From Lineus longissimus (taxonomy: Eukaryota > Nemertea > Pilidiophora > Heteronemertea > Lineidae), in contig NC_088310.1 of the NCBI RefSeq assembly GCF_910592395.1, forward strand, positions 10,177,501-10,241,500: a stretch of 64,000 nucleotides of DNA, given 5' to 3'. Both the position numbers and the translations under genes were made by a program. Positions 33,660 through 46,144 of the stretch are shown here, in pieces. Numbering within the stretch: position 1 is the stretch's first letter; each line of letters opens with the position of its first letter. The notes below the pieces were generated by a model that was not told the DNA's origin, made no database searches, and was given only the letters and a program-made list of their open reading frames with translations.

Positions 33660-36560
33660 ACCTCTCCAAACGTTTCAAATCCAGCACATTTTTCAAAATA
33701 CCACTTATGATTCTACATGTACGCCGTGCATTTCCTACATAACATGTATCTAAACAGTCTTGCAGTATAAAACAGTCTAAACAGTCTGCTATAGGCGCAC
33801 TGTGGTTTGATACGTGTACGATATAAATATGTATATTTAACAATGTGAGCATAATTTCTCTCGTCTTTCTAATGTTGCTAACTTAGCTACATTGCAACAC
33901 ACAACTCTTAATAATTTTCTAATATCAAACAATCGCGTTCCAAGTACCATTTCGGTACACTTTTAAGAGTTGACTTACCTCACAACAACTTTGACATCAT
34001 GTCTAAATCAATACCGTCAATAATATCGTTTAGATGGGGCCTATCGCAATTTTATCAGGTCCAAGATGTAGTTGGATATCTGTCCTTCAAATCCCCCCCC
34101 CCCCCCCCAACCGCTTTCCACATTGATGAGTCCATTAAATACAGATGAATAAACGCCAAATCTACAAAAAGGATACAGGAGGTGTATAATAGTCAGTATG
34201 TTTGTTTTTTTGGGGGGGGGGGGGGGGGGGGCAACGCTAGGTCATACTTTATAGCGTGACGGACAATAGAGTAACCAGCCTCTATGGATGGTACTATGGC
34301 CTGCGCATCAAATCATTGTGATTGTTCCGTCTAATTAAATAATTCCATTTGGTGGAACGTGGTGCAGCTGGGGAGGAGGGGGGGGGGACGGCGGTGGCGG
34401 AGGCAGGAAACATCGTAGGTGTTAGTATTCGTTATCCAAACAAGAGTCGAAAAAAGGCGCGATTTGGATGCGAATACATCCAGTAGGGGGCTTTTTCCGA
34501 CTTATTAGTGGTTTCTCTAAATTTTTCCTGATTTTTCCGACATTGTCCGAATTTTCTCAAACTTTGCCAAAAAGGTCGGATTTTCAGAAAAGATGTAAAA
34601 AATAATAGGGCTTCCTCAATCTGGCCATTAAAGATCAAAGGCCTTAGTGAAAGAATAAGTAGATTATAGCCACACTGCTTTTCATTACAATTTAAAACGA
34701 CCCAGAAACTTCTGAGTGGATATTAGGACGTATATGACTACTATGGGCCCATTTATGCTTGGCTGGCCATTCCCATGGTTGGAAGAGCAATTCAAGACAT
34801 GCGATGTGGTTGTGAACTATGTTAACAAAGAGGTGGAGCGGGTCATGTTAAAGGTGTTGGCGCTTAATAAACTGATAATCTGGTAAGACATGTAATTCAT
34901 GTACGTATTCAAAATGCACCAGGGATACGCCTACATAGAGTCGGAGTGTCACGTAGTATTACGTCGTGATTGAAATGAACATGTCGTGTTGGATTTCCTA
35001 TCCCTGATTGTCGAATGAAGGTCTCTTAATTCTGTTATTTTCGTTTGAAAAGAATTAATTTAAATCAACACAATGATCATTGTCAACATAATTAAAGAAA
35101 TTTGCCGAAATATCGCGCGTTTGTATGGCGAGCTGTAATTGGCCACAAGGCACTGGTGGAGTTCAATCCGCATTCATGTTACATTATTGAGCCCCCTGAA
35201 GGACTCTAACGACATTAACAAATAAAAAAAGACCGTACTCAAAAAAACATATACCGAGAACCTTTCCAAATTATTCCACCCTTATACTCGAGAGGAAAGA
35301 AAAATTCCGGCACTCAAAATCAAATTGTGAAAGAAATATACGGTTGATCAACTAAAGAAAACTGTAGGCATTTAGATGTTAACTCTTTGCATCGCGCTAT
35401 TGGTACAATGTTGATCAAAAATACTCCATTGATGAGAAAAAAGGCCCCAAAGCGCAAAAAAATTGAAAAATGTCCGAGCTGTCCACCATTTTGGACGTAC
35501 TCAACTCTCCTCACGCAAGACCAGAACCCAATTTATCCATGACGTCGTTTTGCCGCTGCTTAAATTGCCGCCATGTTTGCCGAAACATTGGCTTTCTAAC
35601 ATGGATGCCAATGCTGGAAGGGAGAATATGCTTGAATATCAATTGAATATCATCAAATTTCGTCACTGTGCGGGTTTGGAGAATGCATTGCACTGGGCAG
35701 CTCTAAATTGCGGAGTGGACTACAGGAACGAAAGCCAACTTCTTGGTCTTTCTCCAATTCACTGAAACTAGCCAGATTCCAAAGCAAACTGACGTTGACA
35801 ATGATATATGACTAAAATTTGTTACAAAACATTTGACACCAAAGTTTCTACGCTTGTTATCACATCATCATATTTTTTTCAATTTTGCAATACGGGAAGA
35901 GCAAGGTGACACACGAACGAGGCCAAAAGAGGACATGTGAATCGTGAATCGTGAAACGTGAAGACCACGTTTAACAGTGACAATGAACACTCTGTATAAA
36001 CCTCAGTTTTTTTGGTAAAATGGTTTTGAGATCGTGAACAACCTCTTAAGTCAAATTATTTTTTCACTTTCTTTGAGAAGGGTGTCGCAGCAACTTTAAT
36101 GTGTAATTTCATTGTAAAATATTATTTCTCCCACTTTTGGGGGTTTAGAGCGAGACAAAAGAAAATAATTTGGTCAAATTCAATCCATTATTTACCATGA
36201 TTAATGACTTAGACCATGGTGCCATCCATGCAAGTATGAACAAATTCACCATGGTAGTTTTGCATACAATCACAATCCAAGGGATGGATCCTTAAGCAAT
36301 CATCCCCTTTAATCGTATTACCTTGTACGCCTATGTTTTTATGCGATATGGATTTTGACTTCCAAGTTTGATCGAGCGTGCAAACGTTTTACCAACATAA
36401 TAGACCGGACCATTTCATGTTGAAGTGATGAATATTCTGCAATTCAATTTGATATCTACTTGTAGACACATGCTAAATACTTTCGAAACAGATGTGAACA
36501 TTTTTCTACTGATATCTGAGGCAAATCTGCATTGATAACGTGACATACACACTAATACCA
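33660..36560. other. gene-free stretch with homopolymer runs
   Basis: C runs at 34087-34108 and G runs at 34213-34231 and 34380-34387 are conspicuous. An open frame at 35600-35765 starting MDANAGRENMLEYQLN has no recognised family and no clear splice context. Nothing else is supported. Confidence 0.4.
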
Positions 36561-36569
36561 TACTAAATC

Positions 36570-37639
36570 AGTTTATGCCTGTTTCGCCTATTCCTGTTTC
36601 GCCTACAAAATTCCTGTTTCGCCTATTCCTGTTTCGCCTATTCCTGTTCCGCCTATTCCTGTTTGGCCTATTCCTGTTTGGCCTATTTCCTGTTTGGCAT
36701 ATTTCCTGTTTGGCCTATTCCTGTTTCGCCTACTTCCTGTTTCGCCTACTTTTCAGTACCCCTACAATAAATCGACTCTCCCAGGGGGAACCTTAGGGAT
36801 GCATGTCCATTTTATGGGGAAATGTGAGGGGACAATTGGATGATGTTAACGATGTGATGACTATTTGACTAATCAAATGCCATCAACTTTATTAACAAAC
36901 CATGCCATGACCGTTTTGAAAGAGTCACCTTGAAAGCGGGAACAGTCCGGGACTTATTTGACCATATGACCATACTGACACATAGTAAAAACTAATAGAA
37001 GTAGCAGTCGCTTATTTTATAAAAACAGGAATTCATGAGTTTTTGATAAAAATACATAATACTGTACATTCGCATAATTATTTGATCAAAATCAGCTGTA
37101 AAACCCATGTCATAGTAAAGAACAATGTAGATATAGGTATTCTTTCTATTACGAAGCCAGTTACTGACTAAGACAAAAGAAAGAGAATCCACAATATAAA
37201 ATGCAGGCCTAAGAAACCTTTCTCAAATCTAATGAAAGGGTAAAACTTTCTTACTATTTTATTTCTTGCCTTTGAAAATAAGCTGAAACATAAGCCGATG
37301 TAAGCTATGTATAGTTTTCCAAAGTTATTCCGAATAATACTGAAATAATTGACATGTCGCTGAATCCATTATTTCAGACTTTATTCTTAATGATAGCCTT
37401 TAACACTATAGTAAGGGACGGTTCATATTCCTACGTCTGTGGGGAGGTTAGCAATACATTTGAATAGGCGAAACAGGAAAAGGCGAAACAGGAATTAGGC
37501 GAAACAGGAATAGGCGAAACAGGAATTAGGCGAAACAGGAAGTAGGCCAACCAGGAATAGGCGAATAAGGAATTAGGCGAAACAGGATTAGGCGGAACAG
37601 GAATAGGCGGAACAGGAATAGGCGAAACAGGAATACACC
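36570..37639. mobile_element. MITE with 15-bp arrays as inverted ends, copy A
   Basis: The left end is a run of about 10 diverged units of TTCCTGTTTCGCCTA. The right end (37465-37632) is about 10 units of the complement (TAGGCGAAACAGGAA). The outermost bases also pair: GTTTATGCCTGTTTCGCC against GGTGTATTCCTGTTTCGCC read in reverse. The element is bounded by ACTAAATC at 36562-36569 and 37640-37647, an 8-bp target-site duplication as made by hAT-type transposases. The interior matches copy B (58087-59112) for over 400 bp. No transposase frame; short frames over the array are artefacts. Confidence 0.85.
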
Positions 37640-37649
37640 ACTAAATCTA

Positions 37650-40530
37650 CAGAAATCACTAGAAACAAAAAACGCTTTGATTATACGCTTGCAAAATACG
37701 TGTACATGTTACATCTTGTTTATTATAGTACTTCAGTTGTTAGATTCGATCAAATAGATTTTCGTGTGCGAAAGTATTCTGCTGACGACAGCTATTACGG
37801 GTCAGCCTCCTACTTGGCATGACTATATCAAAGACGTCAAGATCATTATCGCGGGTTCTTGATGACAATGCTATGAGAGAAGACTTCTTTATATTTACAG
37901 TAGCTGTTTCCTTTGTACGGATAGTGCTATACAATTACATTGTACAGTATCAATAACTGGTAAACTAATTTCAGCACAATTATACTATAAATAAAGATTT
38001 TTTACATTGTTTTCATCCAAGTTTATTTAAAATGTTTGGTAAGATGAAGGCACCTTCTCCATCCATCATGACAATAACAGATATTTCACCGGCTTTGCAA
38101 CAGATGCATCATCACTTCTCTTAACCAGATGTTGATTAGATGAAAACACTTTCACCATTCAGCATACACGGCAGCCGTAAGTACTTTGAAGTACACGTAT
38201 CATCATTTCGTCGTACTTTTGTGAAGGTTTTTTATTTCGACGTATTCTTTCGTCATCCGTCACAGATAAAAATAACCCTATCTCGCCGTAAGTGTTTACA
38301 AGGGTAGTTTCTATTGTAGCGTAGTTATTGGCAGCAATTTTGTAAGTGCATCAGTTTTACAATTCGTTGTAGACCCTTGATCGACCAACGTCATCACACT
38401 GGATAATGGCGGCATGATTCTCGTCTGTTTGAACTTGAATTCGGCCACGGGAAAAGTCCAAACTAACGTGCGCTGCACACGATGCCTTTATGTTGTACAA
38501 AATTTTGGTACGATTTTTCGTTAAATTATAATGGAAGAAAGTATCGCGTTTCCCGCCCTAAACGATCAAATTTATTTCTCGGGCAATATACTCTATCTAG
38601 ACTCACCGATCTAAGACCGGTTTTGAATATGAAAGCCAAGCCCCATGTCATAATTTTGTATCTCGTGCGCTGATCAGAACGCTGCTTTAAAAATTGTGGA
38701 TTTTTCATGAATGAGTCATATATTTATTCTCGCCTCCGATCCAGTCTTGGCATGCTGCCAGTATACACTTTCGACACAGCATTTTTGAACGTAGAAGACC
38801 AGAATCGAGGTTGTTTAGATCGTGATCAAAGTTCGCTCTTGTTACAGGCCTTCTGAATGGTTAATATCGGCGGTAGCGTGCGATCTAGTGAGGAATAACA
38901 GAACCAACTTATACTGGCAAATTGCGTCAAGGGTTGGTGTAACGGAGTCTGGGTCAGCGGACCGGAGTGGATCCAAGGCTTGAGGGTCAATATGGTTCAG
39001 CGCCGGAAAGTCGCCGGCAAAAGCCTCCATGGGCATTGTTGTTCGATGCCAATTCAACCTTGTTCAGTCTGGTTGGACAATGGGTAAGCGTCATCACGGA
39101 TTTGTCGAATAGTTATGTCATCATGTTCTACTCCTTCGCGTTTGCGTCAATTTCATAGGGGTTTAGAATGGCAGGTCAACGAGGACTTCACTTTATTATA
39201 GTTGTTTTACTGGTGATTGCTCACCTTTAGACCTTGTACTATAGAAATTGATCGATCGCACAACCACTGTATGACGTAAGGTGGTTGGTCCAAGTGATCA
39301 GTTATTTCTCAATGACAACCATTGTCCATCAGCTTCGAATTCTACAAATTGAAAATACCGACAGGTTTAAGCTATACAGTGGTTGGCATTAGGACAGTGA
39401 CCGTCCATTAACTTATCATAACCTGAAAACGAACAAGTGTGAGCCAATCAGTACACTTGTAACTACAATAATCTGGGAAAGGGCACATTGTAGATCTTCC
39501 GTAATTTTCTGGATTGTCTTTGATCAATCTGAAATACCCGTGATTAATCCGTGATCTTCCTAAAACAGGAAACCATCTAAATTCTATCAGCTCCACTGCA
39601 GGGCAATTAGTGGAACTACTAACTGCTAATGAGGCATATACATTTAAGAAATTAGGCATTCGAATGGCCAAACTCTTTGAGGACCAGTCGTGTGTCATGC
39701 TAGAATGCTTTCTCTTGGATTAAGGGAAAATCCAACATGGCGAAAGAACGGGGGTGTTGGCATAAAACTAGGACTTTGCCTTCAAAAACTGAAACAAATA
39801 TAGCAGGTAATGTTATGTTTTATATTGTTAACGCTATCGACAATTCATTCGAATTCGATCATTATTTTGAAAAAGATTGACAACGTTGGCCGAGTTGTGT
39901 AGGCCCTTTGCACGTTAAGCTTCATGTCGAATGTCTACCGCTGTGTCGAAACTTGCTGGACGGCTAGTGCTGCCGTCATGGCATTGGAGTGAGATGTCGA
40001 AATAAGAGTAGGACCCAGCAGAAAATGCAATGCACTATCAGCGCACAATGGGGTTAAAACTATGTAAATTGGACTATTTATGGTAAGATTTATTTGGTAT
40101 AGCATTTTATTGTACACGAATTAGCCAGGACAAAACGTATTTGTGGGTTTATCCGGCCACCACGACCAACTTGTCAAACATGCAGGTTATTGAATATACA
40201 CATTCCAGGCCAAGTTATGAAAGGCCTGATTAGGGTTACATGCTCATGGAAATCGTCCAAGGCGTACATTGTAATGGTTATCCCATGGTGATGTCACTTT
40301 ATAGAAATGACATGACATTCATTAACCCTCGCCTGCGATTAACGGACCTACAGGGAAACAGCTTCTGATTTCAACCAAAACAATTTTAATGCCTCTTTGG
40401 TCAAACGACAACTCAAAATGCATGGACCCTTCGCAAGTAGTACAAAAACCTGAAATCACTCAATATCGTCATTCATATCCAAGGATCATCCCATCTTCAC
40501 TACCTTCATCGTCTATGGTAGGCCGTAGTG
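37650..40530. other. intergenic stretch with dispersed repeat copy 3
   Basis: 38585-38650 and 39020-39160 match 2790-2975 (the latter also 600-735). The remaining sequence shows no splice-flanked exon. A short frame at 38482-38673 belongs to the repeat. Confidence 0.45.
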
Positions 40531-40551
40531 GACATAAATGCCGATTTATGT

Positions 40552-41048
40552 TCTAGAACATAATTATTAGTGTTCTAGAATATGATTTGATCAATAGGAG
40601 AACAGGAATATTGTTCTAGACCGTAATCAACCAATCATTGACCAGGAATAATGGTCTAGATTCCTGGCCAGTGCTTGGTCGATTAATGGTCTAGAACAGA
40701 ATTCCTGTACTGTGATTGGCTGATTTATGTTCACGTGACACCTGCCAGTGATCACGTGACCCCTGCCAGTGATCATGTGACCTCAGACGATGAACATGAG
40801 GCTGATCCACGATTCTCGACACAAGGTCGCGAACACCATCCGGAGAACCGGATGTGTTCCTCCGAAGATCTCTCAAGAGACCCTCAAAATTGCTGAAATT
40901 AAAAAAATTGTCCAATTCGTCTGCTCGATTTGATGCCATGATGCAGAACAAAATCGCCAACTTCGAAAAAGTGCGGGAGTGGAGAAAAGTAGATTATATG
41001 ACATCAGCAGTTTAAGTGGTCACGTGCGTTCTGGCAGGAGTCACGTGA
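40552..41048 (-). other. ORF within inverted CACGTG arms (transposon-like or promoter-like locus)
   Basis: TCACGTGACACCTGCCAGTG and the following bases (40731-40761) pair with 41018-41048 at 26 of 31 positions, enclosing four CACGTG palindromes in all. The minus-strand ATG at 40939-40937 opens a frame of about 80 codons (MASNRADELDNFFNFSNFEG, then LLRDLRRNTSGSPDGVRDLV) that runs through the left arm. To the left, five TCTAGA palindromes lie within 144 bp (40552, 40574, 40615, 40655, 40690), four of them with ttctaga or tctagaaca context. No family is recognised. It could be a first exon, a short transposon-encoded protein or chance. Confidence 0.35.
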
Positions 41049-41059
41049 GTGCTGTGGTC

Positions 41060-43400
41060 GTTAAAATTCGGAAGGAAAAAAATCCTGCCGTGTCTTTCGT
41101 TCTGACCAAAAAAATATTTGAAACATGCCAATGAATTATTATGAAGGAAAAAAATACACGGATCGGAATCTTTAACTTGTTGTTGTCAAATTTCGGTCCT
41201 GAGATAAATTTTTATACAGTTTCGCAATTTGTAGCGTGATTCAACCTTAGCATTTCGATTGCATTTATTTTTGATGAACAGAACTGTCATTCCTTGGTTT
41301 CAACATTTGTAGGGCACAACCATGGCCAAGGTGTACCATTTTCAACAATAAAAATTATGGACACATGCTTCTGTTTAATTGACGTTAGCGCCACCTCATG
41401 GATTACCCGAAAGTGTGAATTGTGCAGCCCATATATTTGACCGTAACTAAAGGCAGAATGGCCTGCCCATGAAATTTCTGGCTGTTTTTCAATAAGGAGG
41501 TGTCTCTTAACAATAAATATGGGTAAGTTGAATTATTCCAACAAATATATTCATTTGGATATCCACATCGTAAGATATCAAATATTATACATACAAAATA
41601 CGTATAGGGTGTCGGATTTGCAACAAAAGTTATGAGAAATATTCTACACATGATGTGCAAGACCGGGGGCCGTATCGCACTTTACGATACATGGAGAATC
41701 CACATGTAAATACACTAGCAATGACGTTGGACGTCGGAACGGAGAACGCGAAGGGCCACACCCAAAAATCGGCTCAAAGTTCTCAAAGTCACAGGTTCGA
41801 CACCCTAATCACACAAACACAACTAAGTTCATAAGAGATCAAAGATTAAGTTCCCGAAGTTTGACGAAATTCGTATGTAACGTTTTGGAGAAAACACGAA
41901 AGTCGTACCACTTCCGTTTTCGAAACCTTGTTAATTTATGCGCGATTAGCGCCCCGTACATTTTGTACTACAACGTCCTTGCGTCGCGGCTGCCGGCCAC
42001 GTGAAGACACGCTCTCAAAAAGTCCGCGAACTTTCTCAAAGTTTCCCGATTTCTAAGTTCGACACCCACAAATGGATACATACATCATATTCGTCAATCA
42101 TCGGAGCACATTATATCAAAATATAAGAGGATTCGTATGTACAGTTTATGAATAATCGGCCTATGAATCACCGATGCAGAACACAGAAGGCGTGGTTCCA
42201 AACCACGTGCGGCCATATTGACGGAGATCGCAGTGTTGACATCGTACAGGCCTTGGATTTTCGCGTAAAAAGGTTAGAATTCGTACATGAATCATGCTCA
42301 TACTAATACCTAAGACAAATATATGTATATTTAACCTAATGGATGCATTACTAACTCATGATATTGACGTGAAGTGTGATCTTTCAAGCTTCGAAAGATC
42401 GTTACCGTGGGAGGCATAGCGCCGTGCAGAATCAAACTCGGACACATCGGACTTCAATCAAAGTTCGATAATTCGCTTCAAAGTTAATATTTCAGACCAC
42501 AATGGTTACGGAAAAGAAGACAAGATCGTACTCCAATAGTACATGATTAAAATCAGTGCATCTCTTTCAGATTCAAGCATAATTTAGACTTTTTTTTTTA
42601 GGTGTTTACAACTTTACGAGTACTTTTAGAGATGCGAACCTCACGACGCAACTGTACACATGAAAAATCAATACTCAACATGCACGTATGCATGACCAGT
42701 GTACACAAACATAATACTGTAAACTCCAAAACGATACTCGGGAGGTCAATACATTTGACATTTCAGACTTAAACCACAAAATATGATCTTAAATCCAGGA
42801 TAGTACTGTAATGCTAATGTGTTTAAAGGGACACTGTATATTGAATTTCTGCAGGTCAAATCAGGGACTGAATTCTGATTGAGGGGAGTGTAAAATATAG
42901 CAAAATTATTGCTCACCTTGAAACAAATTTTGAACTACTGGTGAGGTAAGGGCAAAAGGGTAGATTGGGGGTGTATAAAAGGTGGAATGGACAACAGGAT
43001 GGGGTAGTCATTTTTCTGATAAGAAATTTACCCAAGATTTCTACACCTCCTATGTGTTGAATTCTCGCTCTTGACATTTGGTTGATATTAAAAGCATTAA
43101 CTTCCCCCCATAAGGCAAAAAACAATGAATTGTATTAAAATATTTCATACGATACTATCTAGAATATCAATGACTAATATTTACCATTTGATGCATGATT
43201 ATTGTGAATTAACTGCAACAAAAACTTGTTATCATGATCAAATGACAGCCACGTGGATTTATTTGTATGGTGGTACTGTTTTAAGCAGGTGGCAAAATAT
43301 TATATCACGATAAGCGACAAAGAATTTTTTTTAGTGTTCGTGCCAGGTATTTTAATTTATGTCTACCATAAAACGTGTTCTCAATTTAAAACTTATTTGG
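41060..43400. other. intergenic stretch, no confident feature
   Basis: Two loosely similar blocks end in CAAAGTT..(A/T)AAGTTCGACACCC (41770-41810 and 42025-42066), suggesting an old duplication of about 260 bp. A minus-strand frame near 43110 reads LFFALWGEVNAF and could be ethanolamine-kinase exon 7, but it has no acceptor. See the rejected list. Confidence 0.35.
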
Positions 43401-43432
43401 TGGGACACAAAAATGTTCTTGTCGTGTAGAAA

Positions 43433-43635
43433 CAGTATTGACACGTAACGGCCAAGTAGACGGGTCAGGGGTCAGATATACTACGTCGCCCCATAGTCTT
43501 TCAAAAACAAGAGTCAGGCAACTAGGGAACCAAAGCTCTCTCGGGACACGTGTTGACCAAAACAATTCCGCACAACTAGAACTTGTACAATTCTTCGATC
43601 ACCTCAACATAGCCATACCAAATGATCCGTTTTAA
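43433..43635 (+). CDS. possible terminal coding exon of an unidentified + strand gene
   Basis: TGTCGTGTAGAAACAG at 43417-43432 could be an acceptor. The frame that follows runs to TAA at 43633-43635 and encodes a hydrophilic stretch (TRNGQVDGSGVRYTTSPHSL, then QLGNQSSLGTRVDQNNSAQL, ending IAIPNDPF). Its makeup is protein-like, but no relatives or upstream exons were recognised. It lies opposite the 3' end of the kinase gene. Confidence 0.28.
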
Positions 43636-44479
43636 AGCAAACGTCAGCTTAATCAAATTCACTGATTTCTGTAAAACTATTTAGATATAGTGTCAAAGAC
43701 AACATTGATATGAAAAGCGATATGTTTCGTCCTTTACTTTTCGCCAGTTTTGAGAAGTAGTGATGATACTGATTTAAGAATAATTTTCGAAAAGCGTTTT
43801 TCTACTCCACCTCATCACATATATTTGTGGTTAGCAGTTTAGTATGTTGTCGGTGCTAAATGGACCATCTAGTGGTATCATGTGATTCCTTTTGTTGTCA
43901 TCTAATGGAATATTCATATCTTGTCAATTTGACCGACGACACCGATAGCAGGTTTCATTTCGCGTTCGAGGTAAACAATTTAAAAAGTGTGAACAATTGC
44001 AAAATGTCTCGCATTTTGTGGTCAAACGTTAACATGTTTAGAAATCACATTTTTCATTGACATTTTCAAATTTGATGTCACTGTTATTTAATAGGATATT
44101 TGATTGTTTTGTGATTTTGAAGCCCAGTTTTCTGGGTTTTTTAGATTAGAAAACGAGCTTGTTTTGGCGAAGTGGTGTGAGGTATACGTACATTCGAATA
44201 TTGTTGAATATTTGCCATTTGGCTTTATGATGTGTATATTTTGAGTCATTTCATAAGATGCAATAGTATGTGCCTGTCACAAGTTTGACATTGATTACAA
44301 ACTAAATCATACCGCATGTACAGAGTTTATTTTTTCATTGAATTTTTGGTGGTTCAATTATTGTTTTGCACCTCAGGTCAGTTTGCAGCTGAATTAAAAT
44401 TGGCTTCATCATGGCTTCCAGTTATTTGCCCGAGAGAGCTGTCTGATCAAAGGAAACATGCTGTGACCTGACTCTTTAT

Positions 44480-44750
44480 TTGAAAGACTCTGGTCACCCC
44501 CAGAATCTGGTGGTGACACAGCATGTGAGGTAGGGGTGTTTTATTCTACCAGGGCCTATGGTGCAGCCATTTTGAATTGCTCATCAAGTAGTCCCCGGAT
44601 GGAGAGGTTGCTATTAAGGGACAATATAGGCAGCAGCGAGGCAGGCAAGATAAAGTTACACAGAGCCGCCTATAGGGGTCTCTCACATCTCACAGTCGGG
44701 TCGAAATGATTCACGCTTGTACAAGCGATGTATTTAGTGCTAAGTCTGAC
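44480..44750. repeat. interspersed repeats
   Basis: 44480-44610 corresponds in reverse to 27770-27910, and 44615-44745 corresponds in reverse to 9000-9125. The two families abut here. Confidence 0.5.
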
Positions 44751-45283
44751 ATGATCAATGGCCGTTACTGTGTATACTAGTCACTTGAAGAAGGCCGAAT
44801 TAGCCCCTCTCCTCCTGCCTATAGTCCCCCTTTAACGTGCCTGTCCGGGCGCCTGAGTAAAATTCAATGAGTTCCATGCATCGAGATGACAAATAATTGA
44901 ATCATGTAATCATAAAGGCCACTCTATACATTGTTTACCCTGCTTTAACTCAGGGTTTTTTAAATGGCATAAGAGTGTAAAAACTTGCAAACCCTCATCT
45001 TTGCTTTGAAATCGGGTTTTGCAACTTGCACTCAAATAGGCAGCAGTGCCTATTGAGTTGCCCAGTGAGTTGATCGCCAGTACCAACCGATTTTTATAGG
45101 ATAAAACAAGAGATACATAGCTTCTATGACTACAATGTACGTAACTGAAATAACACATTTTTACAGAATGTGGCATTGTCGACAGTTTTTCTCCCCTTAG
45201 CCATGTTAGTCCTTAACTTCACAGGGGGTTACCATTATTGTGCTACTTAACATTTTGCTATGTAGACTTAGCCTAGAACCTAC

Positions 45284-45444
45284 CGGCATTAGTACATCCA
45301 CTTCATGGAGTAATTTACTGATAGCATATTCGGAAACCATTTCACCACTGCCCGCAATCTGTGCCTTTTTCCTGAGGTACTTGCTTACCCACTCTCTGAC
45401 GTATGAATCTGTAGGCATTAAACCGGTCAGATCCTTAGCAGTTC
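45284..45444 (-). CDS. ETNK: ethanolamine kinase-like protein, exon 6
   Basis: The acceptor TTTTTTTCTCAAACAG opens the exon, which receives exon 5 in phase 1 and ends ATGCCG|GTAGGT in phase 0. It encodes GTAKDLTGLMPTDSYVREWV, then SKYLRKKAQIAGSGEMVSEY and AISKLLHEVDVLMP. This corresponds to the helical region after the DYE motif in the choline/ethanolamine kinase family (YPxxxxQxxWLxxYL then a helix). The usual next segment, (S)HLFWGLWxLIQ, should follow in a further exon. Confidence 0.75.
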
Positions 45445-46027
45445 CTGTTTGAGAAAAAAAGGGGTTTTTTGGTGAAAGCTGAATTGAATGAACAAAATTG
45501 CAGGTGGTTTTTACTCTAAAAGAGCACAAATCGACCGTGATATCAACTAGGCAAGACAGATGGGTTTCAGTGCCAGGTATTTGTTTTTTCACCCCCCCCC
45601 CCCCCCCACACACACTTTGTTAATATATTGTTGTTGCCAGCGTAACCCCATCCAGTCCTTCACAAGGATGTTGACCTTTTGAATCAATTGTTGATGGCAG
45701 TTTTGTAGAACGTAAGTTTCAAATTGGCGGCTACCAGTTCCGATCGTACATGCAAGAGCACTGTAAGTATGTTTCACGAGAGCGTTGCGTGTCATTCCAC
45801 GCTTTTTTCTCTTGACGCCTGGATTTCAGTAATAATAAAACCGTTGACAAAAGTTACAAAAGCAGTTCGTCGACACCGTGCATGGAGAAGTAGGATGTTT
45901 TCAAAATCCTGGTTTCAAGGCGGACGAAATAAAGGTTTATCTCTTTACAGTATGCAGGGAAAATTATATCTAGGGACTTTCAACTGTGCAAAAGTCAAAA
46001 AAGAAAACTTGAATGAATGAATCTTAC

Positions 46028-46114
46028 CAGAGTAAACTGAGGCAAGGTGGTGGCCAATTTCATATGCCACTGAGCTGAATCCGGCCCATTCATAGTCCAG
46101 GAAAATGACACGAT
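46028..46114 (-). CDS. ETNK: ethanolamine kinase-like protein, exon 5 (DYE motif)
   Basis: An 87-nt exon, phase 1-1, from GATCCTTCCAG|ATCGTG to TACTCTG|GTAAGA. It encodes DRVIFLDYEWAGFSSVAYEI followed by GHHLASVYSG. This aligns with family VRFIDYEYAGYN..AFDIGNHF. The Asp of LDYE is the Mg-binding residue of the kinase fold and is retained. Confidence 0.85.
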
Positions 46115-46144
46115 CTGGAAGGATCAGTCAGAAATAAAGGCAAA

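Noticed and set aside
35600-35765. + strand frame MDANAGRENMLEYQLN to SPIH-stop as a small gene
   Set aside because: No acceptor, polyadenylation signal or family motif. Length is within chance for this composition.
36575-36796. Open frames over the TTCCTGTTTCGCCTA arrays (also 57980-58329) encoding repetitive Phe/Leu/Arg peptides
   Set aside because: The 15-bp unit is free of stops in several frames. The peptides are by-products of the MITE ends, present in both copies and without start context.
36570-37639. CRISPR-like look of repeated short units
   Set aside because: The units are contiguous or have 0-3 bp between them, with no unique spacers. The context is eukaryotic, flanked by 8-bp target duplications.
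42990-43125. Minus-strand LFFALWGEVNAF, resembling the HFFWALWALIQ segment expected in ethanolamine-kinase exon 7, with a possible GTAAAT donor downstream
   Set aside because: No AG acceptor lies between the in-frame TAA and this motif, and the residues after it do not follow the family. Worth testing with RNA-seq, but not annotated.
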